Program-made: the position numbers and the translations under genes
Notes under the pieces: model-generated
What the model saw: only the letters and a program-made list of their open reading frames with translations
Told to the model about the DNA's origin: nothing
Database searches by the model: none
Shown here: in pieces, positions 38,403-49,348 of the stretch
How the letters are laid out: every line of letters begins with the position of its first letter
How positions within the stretch are numbered: the first letter of the stretch is position 1
From: Siphonodentalium dalli
Lineage: Eukaryota; Mollusca; Scaphopoda; Gadilida; Siphonodentaliidae
Length of the DNA stretch: 64,000 nucleotides
Direction: 5' to 3'
Assembly: GCA_032622095.1 (NCBI GenBank)
Contig: CP136062.1
Coordinates: 144,046,351 to 144,110,350, forward strand

Positions 38403-39842
38403 GTCAGATATGTTGATATGTGATATATCAACTACCCAAGGTCTGATCAGTTTGCTACCATTGATATCCAGCCCAACAGACCACTGGTACACCGAAGAAT
38501 ACTTGTCTATTTTGCTCGAACACAACATATGCTCGTATTGCATTGAAATGTTAGTACATTCTGATACTGTGTTGTAAGAAATGACCGCTTTCACAATCTC
38601 CATCGAACTAGGCACAGGATCCATCACAAGGAATGGAGCGGAAAATGTCTCTTCAAGAGCGATCGAATTGATATGCGGAGTTACTGCACTGACATATGTG
38701 GTACCTGGTTCTAACCTAGTTTGAAGAACAGAAGTTCTCATCTTTCCGGAACTATGAACTTCCAAATTCAGATTGAGACAATCCTCGGAGATAATGTTCT
38801 CTGATTCACACCCGTATGTATATAAATTAACGCTGTATCCAGTTGCAATATCAGATAACTCCGGAAAATCCCAAAATACAGTGACTGACTCCGTTGGATG
38901 ATGGTATCGCAAATTCTTCTGGCATGGGTATATGCTTAACTCACTTAGACCTTCGTCGCTTGGGCTGTGGCTTAAGTATTCCACAACAACCGTATCTTTT
39001 CGAACAACGATAGTGTAAATAGCTTTTTCTTTACTTAGAATAGGTTCCACGGCAGATAGGTCAAATTCCAGTAGTGGATTACCATCCACCAAAATGTACT
39101 CTTGAAGATATATTGGAATTACGATTGAATATAATTGTCCTGTGACTACACGCCATGTCGCCGTAGATCGGGCATTTTTTATTTCAGTGGATATTGGCAA
39201 CAAAGGGGAGCACACATCAGATGCCCAAACAGTAGCATTGTTTGCCAACTGAGACGAATCAAGAATCATCACTCCATCAGAAGAGGACTCACTAAGATGA
39301 CTGCCACGTCTAGCCACCACGCTGGCAAAATATCTCCTGTTGTAGGTCAAGGTTGCTGATATAATGCAATGGTCCGTTACATTCGAAGGTATTTCAATGT
39401 ATGGAATAACGTCCGCTATTCCTGGTGCTGACCCAATTCCAACAACAGTAGAGACTCCCCGGCGATGTTTAAAACCAAGCCATCTGACACATATCTTCCC
39501 AGGCACCAGGTGATAGTCGACGTCCTTGTCTGTTGGGGATGCTGGATCAACATCATGCACAATTCCGGGCGATGGTGGCTTCCAAGACGGCATTGTGAAC
39601 GAATCCGTTTCAAACACTGTATGATGACCAGCGATATCGTAAACATGAAATCGGAGTTGGTATCTGAATCCCATTTCTTTGTCAATCTTTGATAGGCTCG
39701 CTAGGCTCAGCTCGATGCAGTGTCTCGTGCCATCAGTAACACAACGACCATCATCCAGTGTGTTTATATTCACTACGTCTGTGACTGGCTGTCCATCTCG
39801 TACTGCAGATAGATATACAAGTGTGAGAATGTCATCCATTTT
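38403..39842 (-). CDS. Exon 1 of the phase-continuous block (D1)
   Basis: A 480-codon exon, phase 0 at both ends, with acceptor cacataccag and donor GTGAGT (38397-38402). It starts KMDDILTLVYL and carries at least three divergent modules. Visible marks are FRYQLRFHVYDIAG near residue 85, ICVRWLGFKHRRGVS near 145, RYFASVVARRGS near 200, FWDFPELSDIATGYSV near 345 and FLVMDPVPSS near 430. The linkers have lost the usual VDxTPP residues, so these are the most degenerate modules of the locus. Its phase-0 entry does not match the phase-1 exit of U6, so a missing exon or a gene boundary lies between 39842 and 45423. Confidence 0.85.
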
Positions 39843-41054
39843 CTGGTATGTGAGATTCGTTGATTTGTAATGTAAGATTAATAACCTAATAACTGGTATT
39901 CGGGCCTCATATGGCTATTGCAATTAAAATTCATTAATTTGATTCGTTAATAAGCCTGGTACGATACACACAGTTGATTTTGATTATTTCGTAGCACGCA
40001 ACAAATTATTATTACCACAGGGCCATATATCTGTATATGTGTTGAAAATATGCGTGAATTCAACAAATTCAGGTAAAATTACGAATGATATATCTTCTAT
40101 TCCATATTTAATGGAACCTAGTACTAGAGTAATGCTTCATTTTAACTTATACTTAGGACTCAGGGTGTAGGAGCTGAAGACACTCAATTGTGCTACATAA
40201 CCACTAGTAGTATATGGGCCATGCACTCAGTCAATCAGAGTATACGTCAGCACACGATGCCTTCTGGTTTCTAATTCACTTATTGTTCCACTAATAACAC
40301 ATGGTATATGACATAGTACATAATATGAATATAACATACATTAGTCAATAATATATATATACATATATACAAAGATGAATTTCACTGAACTGGCTAAGTG
40401 GCACTGGGTATAAAATTTGATGAATAATTTCAGTGCAGTAGTCTTTTCATTTTTAACAATGAAACAGGATTTATACAACATAACGGGAATACTATCTCTT
40501 TCCATTGTGTTCTGTACCTCCAGCTTCACTGCTTCCTTTGTGTGAGATTACTATATAATCTGTTTGAATGCAAGTTTTAGAAATATGCAAAGTCGTTTCA
40601 TATAGTGAGTAAATCGTGGAATTTCTCTCTAACGGGATATTTCCAATAATATTGTGGGATGTATTTCTCTCTGAGGTCTTTAATTACGTCACATTATAAA
40701 ACAAAATGGATTTCATCCCCTAAAACACCACATACTTTGAAATTGTTGTGTTAGATTTCCATTTGCACATTTCGTTTGGTAAACTATGATTAGATGTTCG
40801 GATTTTTGTCAAATGATCTGACAAATAAAATGGTATGCGAATTAGATATTTACTGAAACTTGGAGAAGGTTTAATGGCATCATAAAATTTTCCTCTGCTG
40901 GACCCCGAGATACTAAAATGCCATTGTTGAAAGAAATGATAATTCAGATTATATTCTATATGCACGTACAATAGCACACAAGAAACAGTTGAATAATACA
41001 GTGTGGAAGATCATGTGATCGTTGTGCACGACTGTTATTCTAATCAAGTACGAC

Positions 41055-41195
41055 ATGGATATGATGATGATGGACAATGATGATGAGGATGATGAGGATG
41101 GTGATGATGATGATGATGATGAAACTGATGATGATGACAATGTCGAGGACGATGATGACGATGGGGACATCGCTGATGATGATGACGATGATGTA
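41055..41195. repeat. (GAT)n-rich trinucleotide repeat
   Basis: An imperfect GAT/GAC array. On the plus strand it reads as a methionine then about 45 mostly aspartate residues, and it ends at gatgtaagt, which looks like a splice donor. The reverse strand is equally open. A repeat is the simplest reading. Confidence 0.8.
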
Positions 41196-42119
41196 AGTGA
41201 CCCCATTGTATATATGTATATATCCATGTTCTGCATTACCGCACTGCAACATGTTGCAACCCAGTCTGTTCTTCTGGATTATAAGCTCAATATGAACCTA
41301 TTTGGAAATCGATATAGGTTCAACATGAACGCATTTCAAAACTAAATAAGTCCATTTATGTCACTATGTGAGCAATAGGTTCTACATACGCCTATAAATT
41401 GGTATCACTGTGTACCGCGTCGTTCAACGGAGTAACAGATATACATTCACTGTAGGCTTATTTCATAATCAACCATAAAGTCGCCGACGATGGTATATCC
41501 CGCCTATACTAATACTACTCAATTTTCTTTGTACGCTTATATGTGACCAAACGGCTGAACATCCAAATGAAAATAGTTATACATCGTATTTAGCGTATAC
41601 ATTAGGTCAATCGTACTTCCGGGTAGTCTTGATGGCCGGGGAATCTTGATTGGCATCTATACTATATATAGTATAAGCTACCAACATCCAAGTGAAGATA
41701 GTTATACCTTGTCGAGAGGGGAACGGGAACATTTTTACTGAATATAACCAATATATTTATTGGTGATGGGTGAGCGCTGCAGCTGTGATACTACATTGTA
41801 TATGGAGCAGCGTGTCATAATGTTAATTTCATTCATAAGATGTCACCGTGTCGATTTCAACGAAAATAGACGAACAGCGTCATCATGTAACTTTCCTCGG
41901 TGACCGAATTCGCCTGAATCTGGATGAATGTATGTATCTTCTGATTTTTTCATAATTATGTGTTTCCGTTCGATTCCAGAAAATAGTATATTTATGGATT
42001 ATCAGATGCACATACTATATAGTCTGATAACAATTAATTCCACATGTTATTTCGTTTCTAACAGTACAGTACAGTGCTGTACATTGAAGGCCTACCGTCG
42101 TACAGTAGATCGGTAAATT

Positions 42120-42152
42120 CGTGATGTGAATCTTATTATATTTCACATCACG
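42120..42152. repeat. Perfect hairpin, 11-bp arms
   Basis: cgtgatgtgaa is mirrored by ttcacatcacg across an 11-base AT loop. Confidence 0.8.
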
Positions 42153-42689
42153 TATCCCGATAACTTTTTACCACAAAAGTGGTCGCTCAAATACAAAAGA
42201 GCAGCGTTGTATTAGATCATAATTGGTGACGTCACAACATCATATATAGTCTATATATACGACCCAAAGCCGCCGCTTTTGGTTCGTTATAATTACAACT
42301 ACATTCGTTTATATTGAAATGCGGGTATTTGATTGGTCGAGAGGCAAGCGGGCAACTCGATCTATCGGTGTATAGATGTTGCAGTGAACGAGTGACATCG
42401 CGTAGTGACACTTTAAGAAAAATGGGTCTATAACCGTCACCCCACCATGACTCCACCGGATGACGCGAAATCGATTCCATTAGAATCTCAGTGAAAAAAC
42501 AACTCGAAAACTCAATGCTAGAAACATTTGAAAAAGTAGTTGATGACCATTTTTCATGTTTCTTACGGACACTATTCTATACTTTTGTCACAGCAATTCA
42601 GCCGTATTCATGTTTTGTAATGCCAGACTGAACGCTCAAAATTCGTGCCGCGTTTTTAATTTGCCCACAGATAATTTGATTGGTAATAA

Positions 42690-43254
42690 CTAACATGTGT
42701 TACCCGATTACAACCCTATTGAGATTTGTTCTGCTTCATACCAATAGTAATGAAATGGCATTTGTCACGAGAAGAATAGATGTGACCAGGGCATTTGTTT
42801 ACAAATTACATCGGGATGGGAGTTATTAACTTTACGGGTGGTCACTAACCAGTCGCTTAGGACTCGAATATGTTTGTGTTGATAATTTTTGAGACCTTAT
42901 TTGAGTCACTTTAAATGTAAATCGTAGCAAAACAAGTATTTTTTCATCCTGGATAATTTATAGCTGAACATTGAAGTTGAGGTGTAGTTATTTTCTGAAA
43001 GTTTGCTAGGTCGTTGCCAAATCATGTTGTGGCAATATATTTTCTATGATGGATTAATAGTAGATAGTTGAACAAGTTTAATCGTAATTCTAACCATCAA
43101 TGTCGTTTTTAGATTGGTCTATATGAGCGTATAGATGTTTCAGTGGGCAAAAAACATACTTAGTATAATTTCGATTCACGGATTTATACAGTATGTAGTA
43201 CACCCACTGATACATCTATAGCTGATATATCTATCGAAAAACAACGTTGATGCC
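42690..43254. repeat. Dispersed palindrome-ended repeat, copy 2 (uninterrupted)
   Basis: Homologous to 15455-16694 without the hAT-like insertion. It ends in a palindrome from accatcaatgtcgtt (43093) to aacgttgatgcc (43253). Confidence 0.75.
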
Positions 43255-43269
43255 ATATATGTTTAGCCT

Positions 43270-44535
43270 GGGCTAACTTGCAACGCCAAAAATGACAATC
43301 AAATGGTCGTACTTCTGATAAAAATGTATGACCGGGCATATAGATTGCGAAATCGTTTCAGAAATTTCTCTTATGAACTCATATACCAATTGTGTTCCAA
43401 ATCCGTTGATAATTGTTCGAAATAAATCCCAGACAACTTTGCCTGGGTGCTGAACACAAATACAATTACAATAAAAGGGTCATAACTCTGGTAAAAAATG
43501 TATGACCGGACGTATTTTGCGAACTCGTGTGAGATACCCTTTTTGTGAACTCACATACCAAAAATCTTTGAAATCTATTGATAAAACATTTAATCAAAGG
43601 ACCATAACTCTGGTGAAAATATCCGACCGTTCTAGCAAAGTTTGCCAACTCGTTTCAGATAATTCTCTTGTGAACTCGAATACCAACTATCTTTCCAAAC
43701 TTTTGATAATTGTTCGAAATTAACCCCGGACCACTTTCCATGGGTGCTAAACAACAAAAATTTACAAACAATGAACCGTAACTCTGGTAGAAATGTACGA
43801 GCTGGTCTAGTCTGTAAACTCCTTGAACTGATATATCACAAATCTATGAAAGCCGTTGATAACAAAATTATTTGAAAAAATATTTTCGAGCGGGCTATAA
43901 TAAGTCCAATATGTGAATATTTATGTTTAATATGAACCTATATGCACGAGAATGTGTTGTGCAATCAGCGTCATAGTTGCTGGATTCTTTCGGCATGATA
44001 ATAGTGATTATTTATTGTATTGCAGTTAAATTTTGAGTTTGACGCCAATCATACTATGTCCACCAAGATGTATCTGACCAACATTTCACGTTGATATTTC
44101 ATTTGAGTGATAAATTCGGCGAGAAATGTTCATTGTTGTGCCAAAACAAGCGGTCGCCGACGGCGGTATCCTCCGCCCAGGTTGGCAAGTTTGGGGATGG
44201 GCATTTACAAAATATGTTAAAAAATATAACTGACATAAGTTAATATTTGTTTGAGATTGGTTATTATTTGTGTTAGTTCCGGCTTAAAATTTAAATTGCA
44301 ATGTCAAACACAATTACAATCCAAGGACTATGACTCTGGTGAAAATGTCCTGTCGGGCTTAGTTTTCGAATGCATTTAAGATATTCCCTTGTTAACCAAA
44401 ATACCAAAAATCTGTGTAATCTGTTGATAATTGTTCAAAATAACCCCCGGACAACTTTTCGGGACAGTACAACAGACGGACGGACGGAACCCATTGCTTT
44501 ATCCCCAGCCGAAAACAATCGGGCGGGGGATAAAT
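43270..44535. repeat. Mollusc-type degenerate tandem repeats
   Basis: Units of about 150-185 bp contain accataactctggt, tgaccgg and ttgataattgttcgaaat words at 43290-43870 and again at 44310-44460. The array ends in gacggacggacgg and cgggcgggggataa. Confidence 0.7.
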
Positions 44536-44790
44536 AAGTCCAATATGTGATTATTTAGGCTCAATATGAACCTATTTGAACGAGAATATGCTGTGCAATC
44601 AGAGTCATAGTTGCTGAGTTCCCTCGACGTGACAATATCAATTAATGTATCGCAGTTAAACAATATTTTGAGTTAGACGCCAATAATATTGTGTCCACCA
44701 AAATGTATCCGACCAACATTTCACGACGCTGATATTTTTGCGTTTGAGTGATAAATTCGACGAGAAACGTTGGGCAGAGCCAAAAATAAC
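43896..44790. repeat. Direct duplication of about 250 bp
   Basis: Segment 43896-44150 (ataagtccaatatgtgaat onward) recurs at 44530-44780 at roughly 80 percent identity by eye. Confidence 0.75.
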
Positions 44791-45422
44791 TACCGAACTT
44801 GTGCCAAACACATCTAAATGTGCATAATTATGCAGACTGAAAAATGAACATTTGTTTAAAAGATGTCGGTTCAAAGGCAGTTTCGTACTATCATTTCGAT
44901 GACATGAGTTGGAAATTACTATAGCGAATATGACTGCTAGGTTAAAAGACATATATATCGATATAACCATTGTGTAACGTTGACACAATATCCCGTTATA
45001 CAGTTATCGAAACATTTAAATAATAAGTCAAAACCAAACACAGATTTGTTCTTATAATAGGCTATTGTCAGTTTAACTGTATTATATTTTGTCAAATGCT
45101 CATCAAATCGAGTTTCGCAGTTTGACAAAATATTGAAAAATCTACGTTTAACGAGTTTAACGAAATATGCACAAAGATAGGTATTGGCGTTTGTTTGGCA
45201 ATGACAACATGACGACTGCAATTCCAAGGTCCACACGTAATACACAACATTCCCCTCTAGGATTACCGATCATTTCACATGTCACGTCTGATTCTTTATA
45301 AACTAAATCTGATGGAACAGAAATGCGAAGGGCGAATATACATGTATATAGCATTAATGTTATGTATAATGAATATTAACATTGCATAGTCGAGCATGGG
45401 TTAATATATGTCATGTACATAC

Positions 45423-46617
45423 CGACAACAAATTCAGTTTTGAATCCTTCCTCGCTTTGCTCGATGTCAGTGAAAGCGCCTGCATCCCATTCGAACCGAA
45501 CATCGTTCGAAGTCACAACAAGACGAGTGTGATCTCTCATGACAACCGGAGGTGACTCATCTACAACAATAGGTCCTATTGTTGTCATTTCTTCCAAACC
45601 CGCCTTATTTGTTGCAAGCAAAACGAAGAAGTACTCGGAACCTGTGCTCAGACCAATGTGGGATAGTTTATACTGTGACCGGTGAGGCACCTGAACAAAC
45701 GCGATTACATCAGGATCAACAGCTGTGGAAATGGACGAAGCCACTCCGATTGTCATCCCCCGTATCTGCGATTCAGCATCTGTTACGTTCCACCAGAGGT
45801 TAGCTCCATCATACGGTATGTAAATGCGCGTGAAAAGCGGCAGTTCCCGGCAGAGGTTTGTTGACACATCCTTGTCAAGTGGAGAATCTTTGTCGAAGAC
45901 TAGAGCACTAACATTTCGACCCACAACTTCTCTCTCGCATCGAGCAGTGCATTCCTCCGTTTGTGTGAGCGCTGCTATCCGAAGATCAGACCACACGACA
46001 TGTGCTCCTGATTCCAAGCATGCTATCGAGGGACGAGTAGTTGCTCCAGCGATGGCGATGTTTGATAATCGCGGTGGAGAGTTATCTATCGTGATTCCGT
46101 CTGAACATACTGCCTCGGACGGTTCCACAGCATGGTTGTAAGCGACCACTGTTGTGTAGTATTTCCCTAGTCCATGTGCTAGAATAGTTACTGTCTGTGT
46201 TGTAATATTGGTCAAAACGGCCGTGCTCTCGTGGGAGTTATTGCCGATTAGCTCGGCCCTGGTTAGACACCTCGAAGACAGAGCTACTTTGTAGAACTTA
46301 ATGCCACTCTCGTGATCAACGAATCCCGGGAAATACACGCTCACCATATCTAGACTGGTATAATCAATATCAGTACCTCCGACACTGCCTTCGAAAACGG
46401 ATCCTGTTTCTGGTGCGGAATCATCAGCCAGTACTCTAACAACGCGTGTTGTGCTCAACATTGCAATATTTGTCACGTCTAGTTTGAAGTAGTAATTCCT
46501 GTTGTGGTCGCCAAGATGTGTGTCGCTTGCTACGAGGGAGTTCAGTGTTAGTGAATAATTGAACATTTCGCACGATCCGATACTTGGGCAGTAACACTGG
46601 TCTGCTTCGGAGCATGT
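45423..46617 (-). CDS. Large exon with Fn3-like modules (U6)
   Basis: The exon has 398 codons, a strong acceptor (tctctattccag) and a GTATGT donor (45417-45422). It starts with a cysteine cluster, CYCPSIGSC, followed by a NYYFKLDVTN strand. Module linkers follow: LADDSAPETG, DGITIDNSPP near residue 185 and GPIVVDESPP near 345. Characteristic strands are VYFPGFVDHESGI and YYTTVVAYNHA. It exits in phase 1 in the glycine after FVV. The in-frame sequence upstream of the acceptor starts with a methionine at 46710 and is hydrophobic, so it resembles a signal peptide. That may only be the T-rich polypyrimidine tract translated. If real, a separate gene would begin here. Confidence 0.85.
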
Positions 46618-47379
46618 CTGGAATAGAGATATAAAGAACAATATAATGAAACCAAGAGGTTGAAACGTTGGAGCTTGTGTGTTCGCGTACAATGTGATCG
46701 GTAGAAACATTGTCAGGACGGATTATGATGGTATCTGAGCAAGCGATATGATTTATCCGTTGAATCAACATCTCTTCGGGCAAATACGCACATAATCGAC
46801 CTATAAAGTGAAATAGGTACATAATGTGATTACTTTATTCTGAAATAAGCAGATAGTGGTGCCATATCCGTTATTTCGATTTATGGCGTGGGCCACAGTT
46901 AAAACACATGTTAAAGAGCGTACACCTGAAAAGTTGAGAGTTGGCTTATTTGTGTCATTGGCCGCACATAATCTGCTTAGCATAGCCTCATTAGTAGTCG
47001 ATAATGTGACTAAAAACTCTAATTTTCAGCACATTAACGACTCAAAATGAGGAGATTCTGAGCAGATTATCTACATGAAACAAGCTCTATTATAAGCGGA
47101 AAATATGCGGATTTTCGGGAGAAGAGGCCGGTGGAATTACGACATCTGCGTGGTCTTTCCCCATGGTTTTCGTTAGTATGGCTTAGCGTCCGTAGGAAGG
47201 CCTCATTCCCCTCGCAGATGATCTGTTTGATTCATACATGTACCAAAACTCAATAGCAATACGCCATAAAAAATCCGGCCGCAACGGGAGTTTGTATGTC
47301 AATTGCGCACAGTGTACATGTATAAACCTTTGAAATAAAAGCGCCAAAACTACAAAGTAATGTATATATAGGAGATATA

Positions 47380-48310
47380 GCATAGTAGCAATGTTATATT
47401 TGTATGCCTCCGAAACATGCCGAGCATTGCCCTTTGAACATGCTTGAGACTATACAACACACCAGGCGCCTATTTTTAGAAGCAAATTTGATTTTTGAGA
47501 CAGTGCAAATTGTTTTTGGATTGGCCAGACGGCGAGCGCGCCTTGCGACTCAAAGTCCGACGTCAATACCACACGGCCACCGAAGGTCTCTATAGTATAC
47601 ATGTATATAGGAGTTATAGCACAGTATAGCAATGTTATATGTTTATGTATCCGAAACATGCGCCTGGTGTGTTGTATAGTCCAGCATGTTCAAAGGGCAA
47701 TGCTCGGCATGTTTCGGAGGCATAAAAATATAACATTGCTACTGTGCTATATCTCCTATATATATATACTATAGAGATCTTAAAATGTGCATATAGTGTC
47801 CTAAGTGCGACGTCAGAATACAGCGGCCATTCGAGCTTCCTTTTTTGGGGTTGCTTCGGTGGCCGTGTGGTATTGACGTCGGACTTTGAGTCGCAAGGCA
47901 CGCTCGCCGTCGGGCCGGGGTTCGAATAAATAAATTTGCACTGTCTCAAAAATCTAATTTGCTTCTAAAAATAGGCGCCTGGTGTGTTGTATAGTCTCAA
48001 GCATGTTCAAAGGGCAAATTTTCGGCATGTTTCGGAGGCATACAAATATAACATTGCTACTGTGCTATATCTCCTATATATATATATATATATACTATAG
48101 AGACCTAAAAATGTGCATATAGTGTCCTAAGTGCGACGTCAGAATACAGCGGCCATTCGAGCTTCTTTTTTTTGGGGGGGGGGGTTGCTTCGGTGGCCGT
48201 GTGGTATTGACGTCGGACTTTGAGTCGCAAGGCGCGCTCGCCGTCGGGCCGGGATTCGTATCCCACCCAATCCAAAAAAATGTGCACTGTCTCAAAAATC
48301 AAATTTGTTA
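47380..48310. mobile_element. tRNA-derived SINE cluster, three copies
   Basis: Two plus-strand copies and one reversed copy share a head with tRNA-like promoter boxes. An A-box-like tggccgtgtggt (47860 and 48193) is followed 48-60 bases later by a B-box-like ggttcgaat (47919) or ggattcgtatcc (48252). Between them is ttgacgtcggactttgagtc, which resembles the anticodon arm of a class II tRNA such as Leu or Ser. The reversed copy (47461-47600) has lost its B box. Shared body sequences (tgtctcaaaaatcaaatttg, gccgagcattgccctttg) follow. The copies form an inverted and then a direct pair. Confidence 0.65.
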
Positions 48311-48771
48311 CAAAGTAATGGTTGGTGTGCATTGAAATAACGACGTTATATACATGTACACAGTGTAATACATGTCGCGGTGGCATCAAAGAATGTCGGA
48401 GTGCTGAGTACGGATATTTTTGTACACGGGATTTCCATGGATGAAACTACTGATTCCCCGAGATCCCGTGCTATGGTACTATATAATTGATGGGTCCCTC
48501 TGCGGAGTTCATATTCTGCGATTCATTTTGATTTTACGATTTTACAACGACGCACGTGTTCACATTTCCCGCCAAAATTCAATTATATTTTATAACACGT
48601 TGGCTAAAACTCTGTTCTATAGCAGCGGTCGTCACTATAGTTATAGGACTAATGCAGACTATGAAACAAGCTACGCATTCCGATTTCGTTTGAAAGATTT
48701 CGCTACCATTCACATTACGCCGCTATAAATATCCCCTTTAGATAAACCCTGATAAAACATTACGTGCGTAA

Positions 48772-49008
48772 TTACATGATTAATGATCTGGATACCAACA
48801 TATTTCCACAGGCAATTGACGCCCCACTAATCCCAGTGGGAGGACCATCATATATCTGCTGCTCAATGGTGGTCTTTTTAGTGTCTACATCGACACACGT
48901 GATGCACACGTGTTTAAATTGGCGAGTCGGATTATTCTCCATCGATGACCCCATCCACCACGCAGGGCGTTCGCGTCCCTGTGTGCACCCACCAAATGGT
49001 CGTGGATA
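48772..49008 (-). other. Unrecognised open frame inside an intron
   Basis: The frame is open for 78 codons with a non-repetitive composition. It includes PFGGCTQGRERPAWWMGSS, then RQFKHVCITCVDVDTKK and DGPPTGISGAS, and it stops at 48772. I do not recognise it. It does not resemble the surrounding Fn3-like modules, and no splice sites make it fit between exons U5 and U6. An old mobile-element protein fragment is the simplest guess. A second frame of the same DNA is also open for about 40 codons, which weakens the case for coding. Confidence 0.25.
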
Positions 49009-49120
49009 TTATGCTCCAGCACGCTTACGATATTTATCACGAATATTTAGAATGAATAAAGCTGAGTGTATGTAATAATTACCGTAAAATGTACCTTTAT
49101 GTTATGAATACCATACTCAC

Positions 49121-49348
49121 CTTGGTCCAACTTGAAACATAATATAGCGTATACACTCAAACCCCCCGACTTGCGTGAACACAGACACAACATAATACTG
49201 ACCCACATTTCAGACGGTGATTCCCAAACAACTTGAGTGTAATCACGTGACATTGGTATTTTCATAGTGGGATCATCGATTGCGTGAAATAGTACCCGAC
49301 GCGTGCCGCTCAGTTGACTTGAGCACGATATTTGACAGGGTTCGTCTG
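49121..49348 (-). pseudogene. Exon-like segment with a frame break
   Basis: Two adjoining open stretches look like one module. The first, running from GSDEPCQISC to VVWESPSEM, lies in one frame (about 49345 to 49210). The second, GQYYVVSVFTQVGGF up to FQVGP, lies in another frame (about 49205 to 49121) and ends at a GTGAGT donor (49115-49120). A single-base difference near 49205 would join them. Neither stretch fits the phase-0 exit of U5 and the phase-0 entry of U6, whereas U5 joins U6 directly. It may be a decayed exon, an alternatively spliced exon whose short form uses the cag at 49198-49200, or a sequence error. Confidence 0.4.

Larger units (their letters stand above)
39843..45422. other. 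Gap between the two exon blocks
   Basis: No module-like exon was found on the minus strand here. The stretch holds a GAT repeat, a hairpin, the second palindrome-ended repeat and mollusc-type tandem repeats. The phases on either side (1 and 0) require at least one further exon, or a gene boundary. Confidence 0.5.

Noticed and set aside
42232-42480. An 82-codon minus-strand frame
   Set aside because: Looks like a dispersed repeat, with no match to the gene modules.
47404-48389. Several 60-100-codon frames
   Set aside because: They repeat with the SINE copies in both orientations and are not genes.
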